Shown: positions 1 to 8,490 of the stretch, piece after piece
How positions within the stretch are numbered: position 1 is the stretch's first letter
Layout of the letters: every line of letters starts with the position of its first letter
Origin: an uncultured Coriobacteriaceae bacterium
GTDB taxonomy: Bacteria; Actinomycetota; Coriobacteriia; Coriobacteriales; Atopobiaceae
Length of the DNA: 64,000 nt
Assembly (NCBI GenBank): GCA_948439405.1
Contig: CAOJNB010000003.1
Coordinates: 1-64,000 of the forward strand
Reading direction: 5' to 3'
Notes under the pieces: generated by a model
The model's input: the letters and a program-made list of their open reading frames with translations, nothing else
Database searches by the model: none
What the model was told of the DNA's origin: nothing
Translations under genes and position numbers: made by a program

Positions 1-1261
1 GGTCGTTGAGCTCGGAGAACGCGTTCGCGTACTCGTGGCCGGCGATGACCAGCTCGAAGCGGTCGGTGAGGCGCGGGTCCTCGGGGAGGCGCTTGGCGAG
101 CGGGGAGACCTCGACGGGGTAGTCGCACACGAAGGTCGGGTCGACGATGGAGGGCTCGCCCACCTCGTCGTAGAGCTCGGCGACGAGCTTGCCGGCGCCC
201 CAGTCGTCCTTGGCCTCGACGCCGTGCTCGGCGCACAGCGCGCGCAGCTCCTCGAGGGGGGTGTCCAGCGTGACCTCGCGGCCCACCGCAGAGCTCACGA
301 CCTCGGCCATCGGGCGGGAGGGCCAGCTGCCCGAGAGGTCGATCTCCTGGCCCTGGTACACGATCCGCTCGGAGTCGTTGACCGCGGCGTTGGCCGCCTT
401 GATCACGCCCTCGGCGAGCCGCTTCATGCCCTCGAGGTCCGAGTAGGCGCAGTACGCCTCCATCGTGGTGAACTCGGGGTTGTGGGTCGCGTCCATGCCC
501 TCGTTGCGGAAGATGCGCCCGATCTCGAACACGCGCTCGTAGCCGCCCACGAGCAGGCGCTTGAGGTGCAGCTCGGTGGCGATGCGCAGGTAGTTCTCCT
601 GGTTGAGGGCGTTGAAGTGGGTGACGAACGGCTTGGCAGTCGCCCCGCCCTGGATGGTCTGCAGGATGGGGGTCTCCACCTCCATGTAGCCCTGCGCCTC
701 CATGTGGCGGCGGAACTCGGAGACGATGCGCGAGCGCTTCGCGAAGGTCGCGCGCACGTCCGGGTTCATGATGAGGTCCACGTAGCGCTGACGGTAGCGC
801 GTCTCCTTGTCGGACAGGCCGTGGAACTTCTCGGGCAGGGGGCGGACCGCCTTGGAGAGCATGCGCACGTGCGACGGGGAGACGGACAGCTGCCCGCGCC
901 TCGTGCGCATGACGACGCCCTCCGCCTCGACGATGTCGCCGAGGTCGAGCGAGCGGACGAGGTCCCCGTCGTCGCCGAGCTCGCCGGCGCGGCAGAACAG
1001 CTGGATGGACCCGGTGGCGTCCTCGAGGACCACGAAGCAGAGCTTGCCCTGGTCGCGCACGGCGCGCACGCGCCCCGCGACGCAGACGACGTCCTCGGTC
1101 TCCTCGCCGTCGGCGAGGCGCCCGTAGCGCTCCTCGATCTCGGCGGCGCGGGCCGTGACGGAGCTCGCGATGGGATAGGGGTCGCGCCCGGCGTCGATGA
1201 GGGCCTGCCGGCGCGCGAGGCGCGTCTCGCGCTCGCCGACGTGGCCGCCTTCGGTCGGCAT
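1..1261 (-). CDS. lysS: Lysyl-tRNA synthetase (class II), 3' end beyond window
   Basis: Charges tRNA-Lys with lysine in the cytoplasm. The minus-strand frame is open from an ATG at 1261 to the window edge, so the C-terminal part is missing. An OB-fold anticodon-binding domain comes first (VAGRVRAVRDQGKLCFV, then the QLFC strand). It is followed by the class II core with motif 1 around RQRYVDLIMNPDVR and motif 2 FRNEGMDATHNPEFTTMEAY, a LysRS hallmark. The ATG overlaps the greA stop by one base (TGATG), so translation is probably coupled to greA. The greA-lysS pairing is common in actinobacteria and Gram-positives. Only the final motif 3 region is not visible. Confidence 0.95.
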   Translation of the reverse strand, partial: MPTEGGHVGERETRLARRQALIDAGRDPYPIASSVTARAAEIEERYGRLADGEETEDVVCVAGRVRAVRDQGKLCFVVLEDATGSIQLFCRAGELGDDGDLVRSLDLGDIVEAEGVVMRTRRGQLSVSPSHVRMLSKAVRPLPEKFHGLSDKETRYRQRYVDLIMNPDVRATFAKRSRIVSEFRRHMEAQGYMEVETPILQTIQGGATAKPFVTHFNALNQENYLRIATELHLKRLLVGGYERVFEIGRIFRNEGMDATHNPEFTTMEAYCAYSDLEGMKRLAEGVIKAANAAVNDSERIVYQGQEIDLSGSWPSRPMAEVVSSAVGREVTLDTPLEELRALCAEHGVEAKDDWGAGKLVAELYDEVGEPSIVDPTFVCDYPVEVSPLAKRLPEDPRLTDRFELVIAGHEYANAFSELND

Positions 1262-1743
1262 CAGAGGGTGACCTTGCGGATGGTGAGCGAGCGCACCTTG
1301 CCGCTGGGCAGGGTGTACTCGACCGTCTCGCCCTTCTTGTGGCCCATGAGGGCGGCGCCCAGCGGGCTCTCGTTGGAGATGCGGTGCTCGAGGGAGTTGG
1401 TCTCGGTGGTGCCCACGATCGTGTAGGTGATGGCCTTGCCGGACTCGTCCTCGACCTCGACGCTGGAGCCGATGGAGGCCTTGGGGGAGCGGGAGCCCGC
1501 GGCCTGGGCCTCGCTCACCTTCGCCGTCGTGAGGATGCGGCGGATCTCCGCCATGCGGGACTGGACGCGGTCGCGCTCGGCCGTGGCGTCGTCGTACTCG
1601 GAGTTCTCGGAGAGGTCGCCGAACTCGCGGGCGACGCGCAGGCGCTCGCGGACCTCGGCGCTCTTCTCCCCCTCGAGGTAGGCGAGCTCGTCGACGAGCT
1701 TCTGACGGCCTTCCGGGGTGATGATGATCTCGTTGTTGCTCAT
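1261..1743 (-). CDS. greA: Transcription elongation factor GreA
   Basis: Rescues backtracked RNA polymerase by stimulating cleavage of the nascent transcript. The protein is 160 aa, the normal GreA length. The N-terminal coiled coil carries the acidic tip residues that reach into the polymerase channel (GDLSENSEYDDATAERD, about residues 42-58). The C-terminal FKBP-like domain ends in the typical LGAALMGHKKGETVEYTLPSG segment. The gene lies between tatA (separated by a strong hairpin) and lysS (one-base overlap), so greA-lysS is likely one transcript. Confidence 0.96.
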   Translation of the reverse strand: MSNNEIIITPEGRQKLVDELAYLEGEKSAEVRERLRVAREFGDLSENSEYDDATAERDRVQSRMAEIRRILTTAKVSEAQAAGSRSPKASIGSSVEVEDESGKAITYTIVGTTETNSLEHRISNESPLGAALMGHKKGETVEYTLPSGKVRSLTIRKVTL

Positions 1744-1782
1744 GGGGTGGCTGCTCCCTGTCCCGTCGTCTCGTGATGATGA

Positions 1783-1822
1783 CGCCCGCCACCCGGCCGC
1801 TGGTGCGGCCGGGTGGCGGGCG
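1783..1822 (-). terminator. Strong hairpin after tatA
   Basis: An 18-bp perfect GC-rich stem with a TGGT loop lies between the tatA stop and the greA start. No clear T-run follows on the minus strand, so it is a terminator-like or attenuating hairpin rather than a textbook intrinsic terminator. Confidence 0.55.
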
Positions 1823-1837
1823 CGTCGCTCTGGTTCG

Positions 1838-2176
1838 CTACTGGAGCTTGGCGCCGCACTTGGCGCAGAAGGCGTTGTCCGCGGGGTTCTCGGCGCCGCA
1901 CTCGGGGCAGTACTTGGCGTCGTCCGCGACCTCCACCGGCTCGGCGTCCTCGACGTCGGCCTCGATCTGGGGCGCGTCGGTGGCAGCCTCCTCGGCGGCG
2001 TCCTCTGCGGCGTCCTTGGCGTCGCCGCCGCCGTCGCCCGACATCTCGTCGCGGACGTTCTTGACCGTCTTGCCGAGGCTCTTGCCGAGCGCCGGGAGCC
2101 TCTTGGGCCCGAAGATGACGAGCACGATCACCAGGATGATGATTAGCTCGGTCCAACCCAAACCAAGGAATGCCAT
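1838..2176 (-). CDS. tatA: TatA/TatE-family translocase subunit with C-terminal zinc ribbon
   Basis: Pore-forming subunit of twin-arginine protein export. The ATG at 2176 was chosen over an upstream one at 2221 because GAGGAG precedes it at good spacing and the protein then begins [20 protein letters not shown], the classic TatA start. One N-terminal membrane helix is followed by the [18 protein letters not shown] amphipathic helix (about residues 20-37). An acidic linker follows. Unusually, the last 22 residues form a double CxxC zinc ribbon (CPECG...CAKCG). Length is 112 aa. No tatC or tatB is nearby. The Tat core is certain; the job of the ribbon is unknown. Confidence 0.92.
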   Translation of the reverse strand: MAFLGLGWTELIIILVIVLVIFGPKRLPALGKSLGKTVKNVRDEMSGDGGGDAKDAAEDAAEEAATDAPQIEADVEDAEPVEVADDAKYCPECGAENPADNAFCAKCGAKLQ

Positions 2177-2313
2177 GGGGAGCTCCTCACACGTAGGTCG
2201 CGTCTTCTTCGTCGTTTGCACAGGAAAGTATACCGGAGCCGTGGCTCACGTATAATCTCCACGCCCTCGCCACGCGAAGACCACCAGGTCCACGCCTCCT
2301 TGTAAGGAATCCC
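2177..2313. promoter_or_regulatory. Divergent promoter region tatA / speE-like gene
   Basis: A perfect TATAAT lies at 2251-2256 on the plus strand, upstream of the spermidine-synthase-like gene. TATACT (complement of 2228-2233) lies on the minus strand, upstream of tatA. Neither has a convincing -35 box at 16-18 bp, so only the -10 elements are supported. Confidence 0.4.
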
Positions 2314-3147
2314 TTGCAACTCCTCGTCTCCAGCACCCTCGTCTGCGCCGCGATAGGCCTCGGGCTGCTCGCCTTCGGCCGCCTCGTCTTCCCGCGGCTG
2401 CTCGCCTGGCGCGGGATCCACATGCGCCGGAAGACCATGTTCGGCGTCGCCCTCGTGTTCGACTCCGCGGACGCCGAGGGCGAGCCCGTCCGCCTGCTCA
2501 ACGTCGACGGCAAGTTCCAGTCGATCTGCTACGTCTCGGACGAGCTGTGGGCGGAGCTCACCTGCGCCTACCACCGCCACTTCGCGGACGCCCTGTTCGA
2601 GGCCGGCTGGCCCGACGACGCCCTGGTGCTGGGCGGGGGCGGGTTCTCGTTCCCGAAGTACCTCGTCGAGCACGACGACGTCGTCCGCGTGGACGTGTGC
2701 GAGATCGACCCCGCGATCGTCGAGCTCGCCCGCGAGCACTTCCTGCTCGACCGCCTCGAGGAGCGCGCCGGCGGGCGCATGCGCCTCATGGTGCGCGACG
2801 GCTGGGAGTGGCTGCGGGGGTGCGACAGGCGCTACGGGATCATCGTGAACGACGCCTTCGCCGGCAAGCGGCCCCTCGGCCCCATGGGCACGCCGGAGGG
2901 CGCGCGCGTCGTCCACGAGCACCTCGGGGAGGGCGGCCTCTACCTCGCCAACGTGATCTCGCCCGTCGAGGGGCGCGGCGCGGCCCCGCTCATGGAGGCC
3001 GTCGAGACGTACGTGGCGGAGTTCGGGCACGTCTACGTGTTCCCGGAGCGGCCGGAGCATCCCAGGAGGCCGGGCAACAACGCCTTCGTCGCCAGCGAGC
3101 GGCCGCTCGAGCTGCCCGGCGCGCTGCGCTGGGGCGAGGGGTCCTAG
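2314..3147 (+). CDS. Spermidine-synthase-like (SpeE-fold) methyltransferase-family protein
   Basis: Likely start is TTG at 2314, preceded by TAAGGAAT; no better in-frame ATG exists near the domain start. The 277-aa protein opens with a hydrophobic segment (about residues 2-30) that could anchor it in the membrane. A Rossmann methyltransferase/spermidine synthase fold follows: motif I variant VLGGGGFSFPKYL (about residue 105), the acidic strand-2 end VDVCEIDPAIVELARE, and VRDGWEWL. It resembles orphan SpeE-like proteins rather than a bona fide polyamine enzyme. No SAM decarboxylase or polyamine gene is nearby. Substrate unknown. Confidence 0.7.
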   Translation: MQLLVSSTLVCAAIGLGLLAFGRLVFPRLLAWRGIHMRRKTMFGVALVFDSADAEGEPVRLLNVDGKFQSICYVSDELWAELTCAYHRHFADALFEAGWPDDALVLGGGGFSFPKYLVEHDDVVRVDVCEIDPAIVELAREHFLLDRLEERAGGRMRLMVRDGWEWLRGCDRRYGIIVNDAFAGKRPLGPMGTPEGARVVHEHLGEGGLYLANVISPVEGRGAAPLMEAVETYVAEFGHVYVFPERPEHPRRPGNNAFVASERPLELPGALRWGEGS

Positions 3148-3387
3148 GTAGGGGCGGAGGGCCCTGAGGCCCCCCGCCGGCGCGTCCCGAGCCGAGTCAG
3201 GTGCTTCGGGATCGTCGTGCCGCGGGACCATTCTGCGCGCCGCGCGCGCCGTCGCCGGCGCCCCTCGGCCCGGCGGTCGCTCCCGGGCGCCGGGCGCGGC
3301 GCCTCCACGAGGGCTCCACGCGACCATCACGGAACCGACGCATCGGGGTAGGATATACGGCGTCGACACCCCACCCAAGGAGCGCGC

Positions 3388-3927
3388 ATGCCCACCGAGA
3401 CCCCCGAGGCCCCCAAGCCCCTCTTCACGGCGAACTACACCCTCGACCCCCTCATCGTCACCAACGCCGCCTCGGCGATGGACAGCGACCGGGTCCGCTA
3501 CTTCTTCACCGGCGCCACGATCGCGACGCTCGTGCTGATGATCATCCTGCTCATCCAGCAGCCGGCGAACTACTGGGTCTACGCGGTCATCTGCTTCGCC
3601 GTCTCGATGGCGCTCGGCTTCGTCGGCAACGACACCCACCGCATCCAGCTGCGCCGCCTCGCCCGCAAGGGCTTCGTCGTCCCCCACTCCGTCGACCCGG
3701 AGCTGCTGCGCTACCGCATCGACGTCTTCGACGACCGCATCGAGTCCCACGGCCCGGGCACCGCGTCGATGACGCACCCCGTCTCCGAGGTCAGGAAGTT
3801 CTGGTGCGACGAGGAGGCCACCGTGATCGCCTTCACCGACGGGGAGATGTCGGTGGTGCCTCGCTCCTCGATGTCGAACAGCCGCTACCTCAACCTCATC
3901 GACTTCCTCGACCGCGTCTCCAAGTAG
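3388..3927 (+). CDS. YcxB-like membrane protein
   Basis: 179-aa unknown membrane protein with two adjacent membrane helices (about residues 48-66 and 70-88) and a soluble C-terminal half. That half resembles the YcxB-type domain: beta strands with a conserved WCDEEATVIAFTDGEMSVVPRSS stretch, quoted here only in part by its key residues W, F and VPRSS. SD AAGGAG precedes the ATG. It ends 7 bases before nikR on the same strand, so the two may be cotranscribed. A GGATAT-type -10 is visible near 3350. Function of YcxB-like proteins is not established. Confidence 0.6.
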   Translation: MPTETPEAPKPLFTANYTLDPLIVTNAASAMDSDRVRYFFTGATIATLVLMIILLIQQPANYWVYAVICFAVSMALGFVGNDTHRIQLRRLARKGFVVPHSVDPELLRYRIDVFDDRIESHGPGTASMTHPVSEVRKFWCDEEATVIAFTDGEMSVVPRSSMSNSRYLNLIDFLDRVSK

Positions 3928-3934
3928 GCGCGGC

Positions 3935-4366
3935 ATGACGAACGACCTCGCCCGCTTCTCCGCGACCATCCCGCGCGACCTGCTCGCCGAGTTCGACGAG
4001 TACGCCGCGCGGCGCGGCAGCGGCGCGAACCGCTCCGAGGCCATCCGCGACCTCATGCGCGAGAAGCTCGTCTCCGAGGCGATGGCCTCGCCGCGCGAGC
4101 CCGTCGTCGGGTCGATCACGCTGATCTACGACCACCACGCCGGCGACCTGCCCCAGCGCATCGACGACATCCAGCACGAGCACGGCGACCTCATCATGAG
4201 CTCGATGCACGTGCACCTGGACCACGACGCCTGCCTCGAGGTCATCGCCGTGCACGGCTGCGGCATGCGCGTCTACGAGCTCCGCGACAAGCTGCTGGGG
4301 CTGCGCGGGGTCAGGTACGGAACCCTCTCCTGCGCAGCCCCAGACCGCCAGTTCAAGGTCGGCTAG
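3935..4366 (+). CDS. nikR: Nickel-responsive transcriptional regulator NikR
   Basis: Ribbon-helix-helix repressor that senses Ni(II) and shuts down nickel uptake. The N-terminal RHH domain (about residues 1-50) contains RFSATIPRDLLAEFDEY and NRSEAIRDLMRE. The C-terminal ACT-like tetramerization domain carries the nickel ligands: histidine in DIQHEHGD, then HVHLDHDACLE supplying two histidines and the cysteine of the family's HHHC site. Length is 143 aa, standard for NikR. No nickel transporter or urease/hydrogenase gene lies in this window, so its target operon must be elsewhere or be itself plus the upstream membrane protein. Confidence 0.93.
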   Translation: MTNDLARFSATIPRDLLAEFDEYAARRGSGANRSEAIRDLMREKLVSEAMASPREPVVGSITLIYDHHAGDLPQRIDDIQHEHGDLIMSSMHVHLDHDACLEVIAVHGCGMRVYELRDKLLGLRGVRYGTLSCAAPDRQFKVG

Positions 4367-4384
4367 CCCCCGAGGGGCGCGGCG

Positions 4385-6076
4385 CTACCTGCGGTGCTCG
4401 CGGTAGTAGCGCAGCATCGCCTGGGTGGAGGCGTCCTGCGCGGCCAGCGCCTCGTCGTCGTGGAACGCGGGCGCGATCTCCTTGGCGAGCTGCTTGCCCA
4501 GCTCGACGCCCCACTGGTCGAACGAGTCGATGCCCCACACCACGCCCTCGACGAAGGTGATGTGCTCGTAGATCGCCACGAGCTGGCCGAGGGTCGTCGG
4601 CGTGAGCGCGTCGCCGAAGATCGAGGTGGTCGGCTTGTTTCCCTGGAACACGCGGGCGGAGACGAGCGACTCGGGCGTCCCCTCGGCGCGGACCTCGTCG
4701 GCCGTCTTGCCGAAGGCGAGGGCCTTGGTCTGGGCGAGGAAGTTGGACAGGAAGAGCTCGTGGACGTCCTGTTCGCCGTCCTTGGTGGGGTTCGGCGTGT
4801 TCGCGAAGGCGATGAAGTCCGCCGGGACCATCCTGGTGCCCTGGTGGATCAGCTGGTAGAAGGCGTGCTGGCCGTTGGTGCCGGGCTCGCCCCAGAAGAT
4901 CTCGCCGGTGTCGCAGGTCACGGGCGAGCCGTCCCAGCGCACCGTCTTGCCGTTGGACTCCATGGTGAGCTGCTGGAGGTAGGCCGGGAAGCGGTGCAGG
5001 TACTGGTCGTAGGGCAGGACCGCGTGGGTCTCGGCGTGGAAGAAGTTCGAGTACCAGACGTTGATCATCGCCATGAGCACGATCGCGTTCTCCTCGAGCG
5101 GCGTCTCGGCGAAGTACTCGTCGATGGTGCGGAAGCCGGCGAGGAGCTCCTCGAAGCGGTCGGGCCCGAGGGCGACGGCCAGCGAGGTGCCGACGGCGGA
5201 GTCGACCGAGTAGCGGCCGCCGACCCAGTTCCAGAAGCCGAAGGCGTTCTTCGGGTCGATGCCGAACTCCTCGACGAGGTCGAGGGCGGTGGAGACGGCA
5301 ACGAAGTGCTTGGCGATGGCCTCGCCGCGCTGCTCCTCGGTGTCGGCGATCGCGCCGCTGGCCACCAGGCTGTCGAGCAGCCACGTGCGCGCCTCGCGCG
5401 CGTTGGTGAGGGTCTCGAGGGTGGTGAAGGTCTTGGAGGCGACGATGAACAGGGTCGTCTCGGGATCGAGGGAGAAGACCTTCTCGGCGATGTCGTTCGG
5501 GTCGATGTTGGAGACGAAGCGGGCGGAGATGCCGGCGTCGGCGAGGGGCTTGAGCGCCTCGTAGACCATGACCGGGCCGAGGTCGGAGCCACCGATGCCG
5601 ATGTTGACGACCGTCTCGATGCGCTTGCCCGTCACGCCGACCCAGCGCCCGGAGCGCACGTCGTCGGCGAAGGCGTAGATGCGGTCGAGGACCTCGCGGA
5701 CGTCGGCGACGCAGTCCTGCTCGCCGTCGAACACGGTACCCTTCTGCTCGGCCGGGCGGCGCAGCGCGGTGTGGAGCACGGCGCGGTCCTCGGAGGTGTT
5801 GATGTGGGCGCCGGAGTACATGAGGTCGCGATGGCCCTCGACGTCGCAGGCGCGGGCGAGGTCGACGAGCAGGCGCATCGTCTCGTCGGTCACGAGGTTC
5901 TTCGACAGGTCGACGCGCAGGCCGCAGACGTCGTAGGAGAGCCTCTCGACGCGCAGCGGGTCGGCGGCGAACCAGTCCTTGAGGGAGATTCCCTCCTCGC
6001 GGAGGGCCTCGAGGTGCCTCTCCAGGGCGGACCAGGCGGACGTTGAGGTGGGGTCGATAGGGGCGGGAATCGTCAT
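4385..6076 (-). CDS. pgi: Glucose-6-phosphate isomerase
   Basis: Interconverts glucose 6-phosphate and fructose 6-phosphate in glycolysis. The ATG at 6076 is preceded by GAGGAGACG; an upstream in-frame ATG at 6112 lacks this support. 563 aa, the length of the long (E. coli-type) PGI family. The two sugar-isomerase halves are complete, with [17 protein letters not shown] and the PGI signature [11 protein letters not shown] plus the downstream MESNGK and [16 protein letters not shown] catalytic segment (the catalytic His and Lys regions). It faces nikR convergently with only 18 bases between stops. Confidence 0.97.
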   Translation of the reverse strand: MTIPAPIDPTSTSAWSALERHLEALREEGISLKDWFAADPLRVERLSYDVCGLRVDLSKNLVTDETMRLLVDLARACDVEGHRDLMYSGAHINTSEDRAVLHTALRRPAEQKGTVFDGEQDCVADVREVLDRIYAFADDVRSGRWVGVTGKRIETVVNIGIGGSDLGPVMVYEALKPLADAGISARFVSNIDPNDIAEKVFSLDPETTLFIVASKTFTTLETLTNAREARTWLLDSLVASGAIADTEEQRGEAIAKHFVAVSTALDLVEEFGIDPKNAFGFWNWVGGRYSVDSAVGTSLAVALGPDRFEELLAGFRTIDEYFAETPLEENAIVLMAMINVWYSNFFHAETHAVLPYDQYLHRFPAYLQQLTMESNGKTVRWDGSPVTCDTGEIFWGEPGTNGQHAFYQLIHQGTRMVPADFIAFANTPNPTKDGEQDVHELFLSNFLAQTKALAFGKTADEVRAEGTPESLVSARVFQGNKPTTSIFGDALTPTTLGQLVAIYEHITFVEGVVWGIDSFDQWGVELGKQLAKEIAPAFHDDEALAAQDASTQAMLRYYREHRR

Positions 6077-6142
6077 CGTCGTCTCCTCGGTCTCGACGGA
6101 TGAACAGGTCACCCCAATCGTACGTCTTCGCTGCTCAAGGCG

Positions 6143-6697
6143 TCACCACGGCTCGCCCAAAGGAGGGATCCGCTTCAGGCGCGCCCACATGGCCTGCTTC
6201 CCCTCCGCGCTCGACAGCGCGGCCGCGAAGCCGCCGAGCGAGAGCACGCGCATGCCGAGCAGGCTCGCCACGACGCCGTCCTCGAGCATCGCCTCCTCGA
6301 ACGAGGGGATGCGGGCGAGCTCGTCGGCGTAGGCGTCGCGGACGGCGTCGCGTGCGGCGTGGTCGCACAGCACGAGCGTCACGGGGTCCAGGCAGGTCAC
6401 GGCCTCGCGCAGCAGCGCGGGCGCGAGCGGCGCGCCGTCCCGCCCCACGCTCGCGAGGCAGGCCCAGTCCTCGGGCGCGTAGCCGAGGCGCGCGAGGGCG
6501 CTCGCGAGGGCGACGCCGTCGGCGCCCGCCAGCAGCCTGCCGCCCGCGGCCTCCTCGGCGGAGAGCTCCCCCTTCGCGAGGAGCACGGGCGAGGCCGCGT
6601 TGCCCGCGCACCTGACGCCCGCCTCCGCGAGCGCGCCGAGCTCGGCCTCGGCCTTCGCGACGTAGGCGTCCCTGAGCCGCTCGCGCGCCGTCGCCAT
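6143..6697 (-). CDS. Degenerate uracil-DNA-glycosylase-superfamily-like protein
   Basis: 184-aa protein with GGAGG 5 bases before its ATG. Not a recognised family by clear motif. The order of segments fits the UDG family 4/5 fold: PVLLAKGELSAEEAAGG at the place of GEAPGxxEDxxG, a GADGVALASALARLGY helix where GRAGxLLDxxLxxxG is expected, and CLDPVTLVLCDHAARDAV matching the xLxPxxIVxLGxxAAxAL strand-helix. The catalytic GE(A/P)PG residues and the iron-sulfur cysteines are absent, so activity as a glycosylase is doubtful. Located between pgi and trxA without obvious operon partners. The fold assignment is inference. Confidence 0.45.
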   Translation of the reverse strand: MATARERLRDAYVAKAEAELGALAEAGVRCAGNAASPVLLAKGELSAEEAAGGRLLAGADGVALASALARLGYAPEDWACLASVGRDGAPLAPALLREAVTCLDPVTLVLCDHAARDAVRDAYADELARIPSFEEAMLEDGVVASLLGMRVLSLGGFAAALSSAEGKQAMWARLKRIPPLGEPW

Positions 6698-6819
6698 GCG
6701 AACCTCCCCCTCCGCGTCCTCCGACGTCCCGCATCATACCGGGTACAGGCGCCGGCCGGTGGGTATAAGGCGACCAAGACGAGCCGCGCCCGACGGGCGC
6801 ACGCACGAAGGGGGCCACC

Positions 6820-7137
6820 ATGCCCAGCACGGAGATCACGCAGGAGAACTTCGAGTCCGTCATCGCAGGGGACAAGCCCGTCCTCGTCGACTTCTGGGCG
6901 ACCTGGTGCGGCCCGTGCCGCGCCTTCGGCCCCGTCGTCGAGGCCGTCGCCGACGAGATGGCCGGCGAGCTCGTGGTCGGCAAGTGCGACGTCGACCAGA
7001 ACCCCGAGATCGCGCAGCGCTTCGGGATCGCGACCATCCCGACGACGATCCTGTTCAAGGGCGGGCAGCCCGTCCACACGACGCGCTCGGCCATGTCCAA
7101 GGCCCAGCTCCTCGCCGAGCTCAGGCAGCACCTCTAG
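6820..7137 (+). CDS. trxA: Thioredoxin
   Basis: Small cytoplasmic dithiol-disulfide oxidoreductase. 105 aa, standard length. Active site WCGPC at about residues 30-34 and the conserved cis-proline in FGIATIPTTILF. SD AAGGGGG precedes the ATG. A TATAAG hexamer near 6764 could be its -10. A perfect 24-base palindrome follows the stop. Confidence 0.96.
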   Translation: MPSTEITQENFESVIAGDKPVLVDFWATWCGPCRAFGPVVEAVADEMAGELVVGKCDVDQNPEIAQRFGIATIPTTILFKGGQPVHTTRSAMSKAQLLAELRQHL

Positions 7138-7144
7138 GGACCAG

Positions 7145-7168
7145 GCCCCGCCCCCGCGGGGGCGGGGC
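7145..7168. terminator. Palindrome between convergent trxA and phosphoesterase
   Basis: Perfect 24-base GC palindrome sits between the converging trxA and phosphoesterase stops. It has no T-run, so it is inferred to act as a bidirectional terminator from position and stem strength alone. Confidence 0.45.
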
Positions 7169-7698
7169 TAGAAGTACCAGGCCATCTGCGGCTTGATCGG
7201 CAGCTGCTCGATCACCGCGTCGACGACCTCGCCCCCGGACACGAGGATGCGCCCGAACGTCGGTCCCATCGTGGTGCGCGGGCGGCAGGGGCTGCCCGGG
7301 TTCATCACGAGCACCCCTGCCTGCGTGCGCTCCACGTGGGGACGGTGGGTGTGCCCGCAGATCCCGACGTCGCACCAGGCGAGGTCGAGGCGCTCGCGGT
7401 AGTGGCACACCTCCCAGCGCAGGCCGAACAGCTCCATGCGCACCGTCTTGCGCACGGCGCGCTCGTAGAGCCTGCCGAAGTGGTTCTCGTACTCGTAGGA
7501 CCAGTCGTTGTTGCCGAGCGCCGCGTAGGTGGGCGCTATGGCGTTGAGCGCGTCGAGGTCGAGCGGGGAGCAGAGGTCGCCCGCGTGGACGATGACGTCG
7601 GCGCCGTCGAGGCGCTCGAGCAGCTCCGGGGGGAGGTACCCGTGCGTGTCGCTCACGACGTCGACGCGCCGGACGCCCGCTATGCCCGCGTCGCCCAT
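7168..7698 (-). CDS. YfcE/MJ0936-family metallophosphoesterase
   Basis: Dinuclear-metal phosphodiesterase of the calcineurin-like superfamily, small YfcE-type (176 aa). All metal motifs are visible: VVSDTHGYLP (DxH), HAGDLCSP (GD), LGNNDW (GNxD), CHYRE (His) and CGHTHRPHV (GHTH). Followed by MNPGSPCRPR, as in family members. Starts 13 bases downstream of the response regulator stop, so it is probably the last gene of the queT-kinase-regulator run. Natural substrate unknown. Confidence 0.9.
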   Translation of the reverse strand: MGDAGIAGVRRVDVVSDTHGYLPPELLERLDGADVIVHAGDLCSPLDLDALNAIAPTYAALGNNDWSYEYENHFGRLYERAVRKTVRMELFGLRWEVCHYRERLDLAWCDVGICGHTHRPHVERTQAGVLVMNPGSPCRPRTTMGPTFGRILVSGGEVVDAVIEQLPIKPQMAWYF

Positions 7699-7711
7699 CT
7701 CCCGGCCCCCG

Positions 7712-8431
7712 CTAGAGCCCGAGCGCGCGCTTGAGCTGGACCACGCGCCTCCGCGAGACCGAGATCTTCTTGTCCTCGATGCCCTGGATCCCGAGCTGGA
7801 GGTTCCCGCTCGACACGACCTCGACGTCCTGCACGTACTCGAGGTTCACGATGTAGGAGCGGTGCACGCGGAAGAACCCGTGGGGGCTCAGCTTGTTCTC
7901 GAGCTGGGCGAGCGAGATGGTGGAGAGGTAGCGCTCCTCGTCCGTGTAGATGCAGGAGTAGTCGTCCTTCGCCTCGATGTAGCGAATCTGGTCGACGGGC
8001 ACGAGGATCTTCCTGCCGCCCTTCTCGACCGGGATGCGCTCCGAGGAGGACTTCGCCGCGGCGGCGGAGCCCATGAGGAGCTGGACCTTGTCGAGCGCCT
8101 GCATGAGGCGCTCCGTCTCGACCGGCTTCACGAGGTAGTCCACGGCGTCGACGTCGAAGGCCTTCGCCGCGTGCTCGCTGTAGGCCGTCACGAACACGAC
8201 GGCCGGCGGGTTCTTGAGGGTGCGCAGGGCGCTCGCGAGCTGCATGCCGCTCGTCTTGGGCATCGAGATGTCGAGGAACATGACGTCGGGGCGCCCCTCC
8301 ATGAGGCGCTCCACCGCCTCGCGGGCGCTCGCGGCCTCCACGATCGACTCGACCCTTCCCGTGCGCTCGAGCAGGTACCTCAGCTCGGCGCGGGCCGGCT
8401 CCTCGTCATCCACGATCATCGCACGAAGCAT
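7712..8431 (-). CDS. LytR/AlgR-type response regulator (REC-LytTR)
   Basis: DNA-binding response regulator, partner of the adjacent histidine kinase. The chosen start (8431, MLRAMIVDDEEPARAEL) begins right at the receiver domain with AGGTGGAAG upstream; the frame stays open to 8527. The receiver holds the acidic pair DDEE, the phospho-accepting Asp in VMFLDISMP, the Thr/Ser in FVTAYSE and the Lys in YLVKPVE. A LytTR domain follows, with RYIEAKDDYSCIYT and FFRVHRSYIVNLEYV. LytTR regulators often control cell-envelope, competence or carbon uptake genes; the target here is not visible. 239 aa. Confidence 0.93.
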   Translation of the reverse strand: MLRAMIVDDEEPARAELRYLLERTGRVESIVEAASAREAVERLMEGRPDVMFLDISMPKTSGMQLASALRTLKNPPAVVFVTAYSEHAAKAFDVDAVDYLVKPVETERLMQALDKVQLLMGSAAAAKSSSERIPVEKGGRKILVPVDQIRYIEAKDDYSCIYTDEERYLSTISLAQLENKLSPHGFFRVHRSYIVNLEYVQDVEVVSSGNLQLGIQGIEDKKISVSRRRVVQLKRALGL

Positions 8432-8490
8432 CGCGTCTTCCACCTGTCTTGTCATGCCTTGTACTAGCCACCCGCCATTATATGGGAAGG

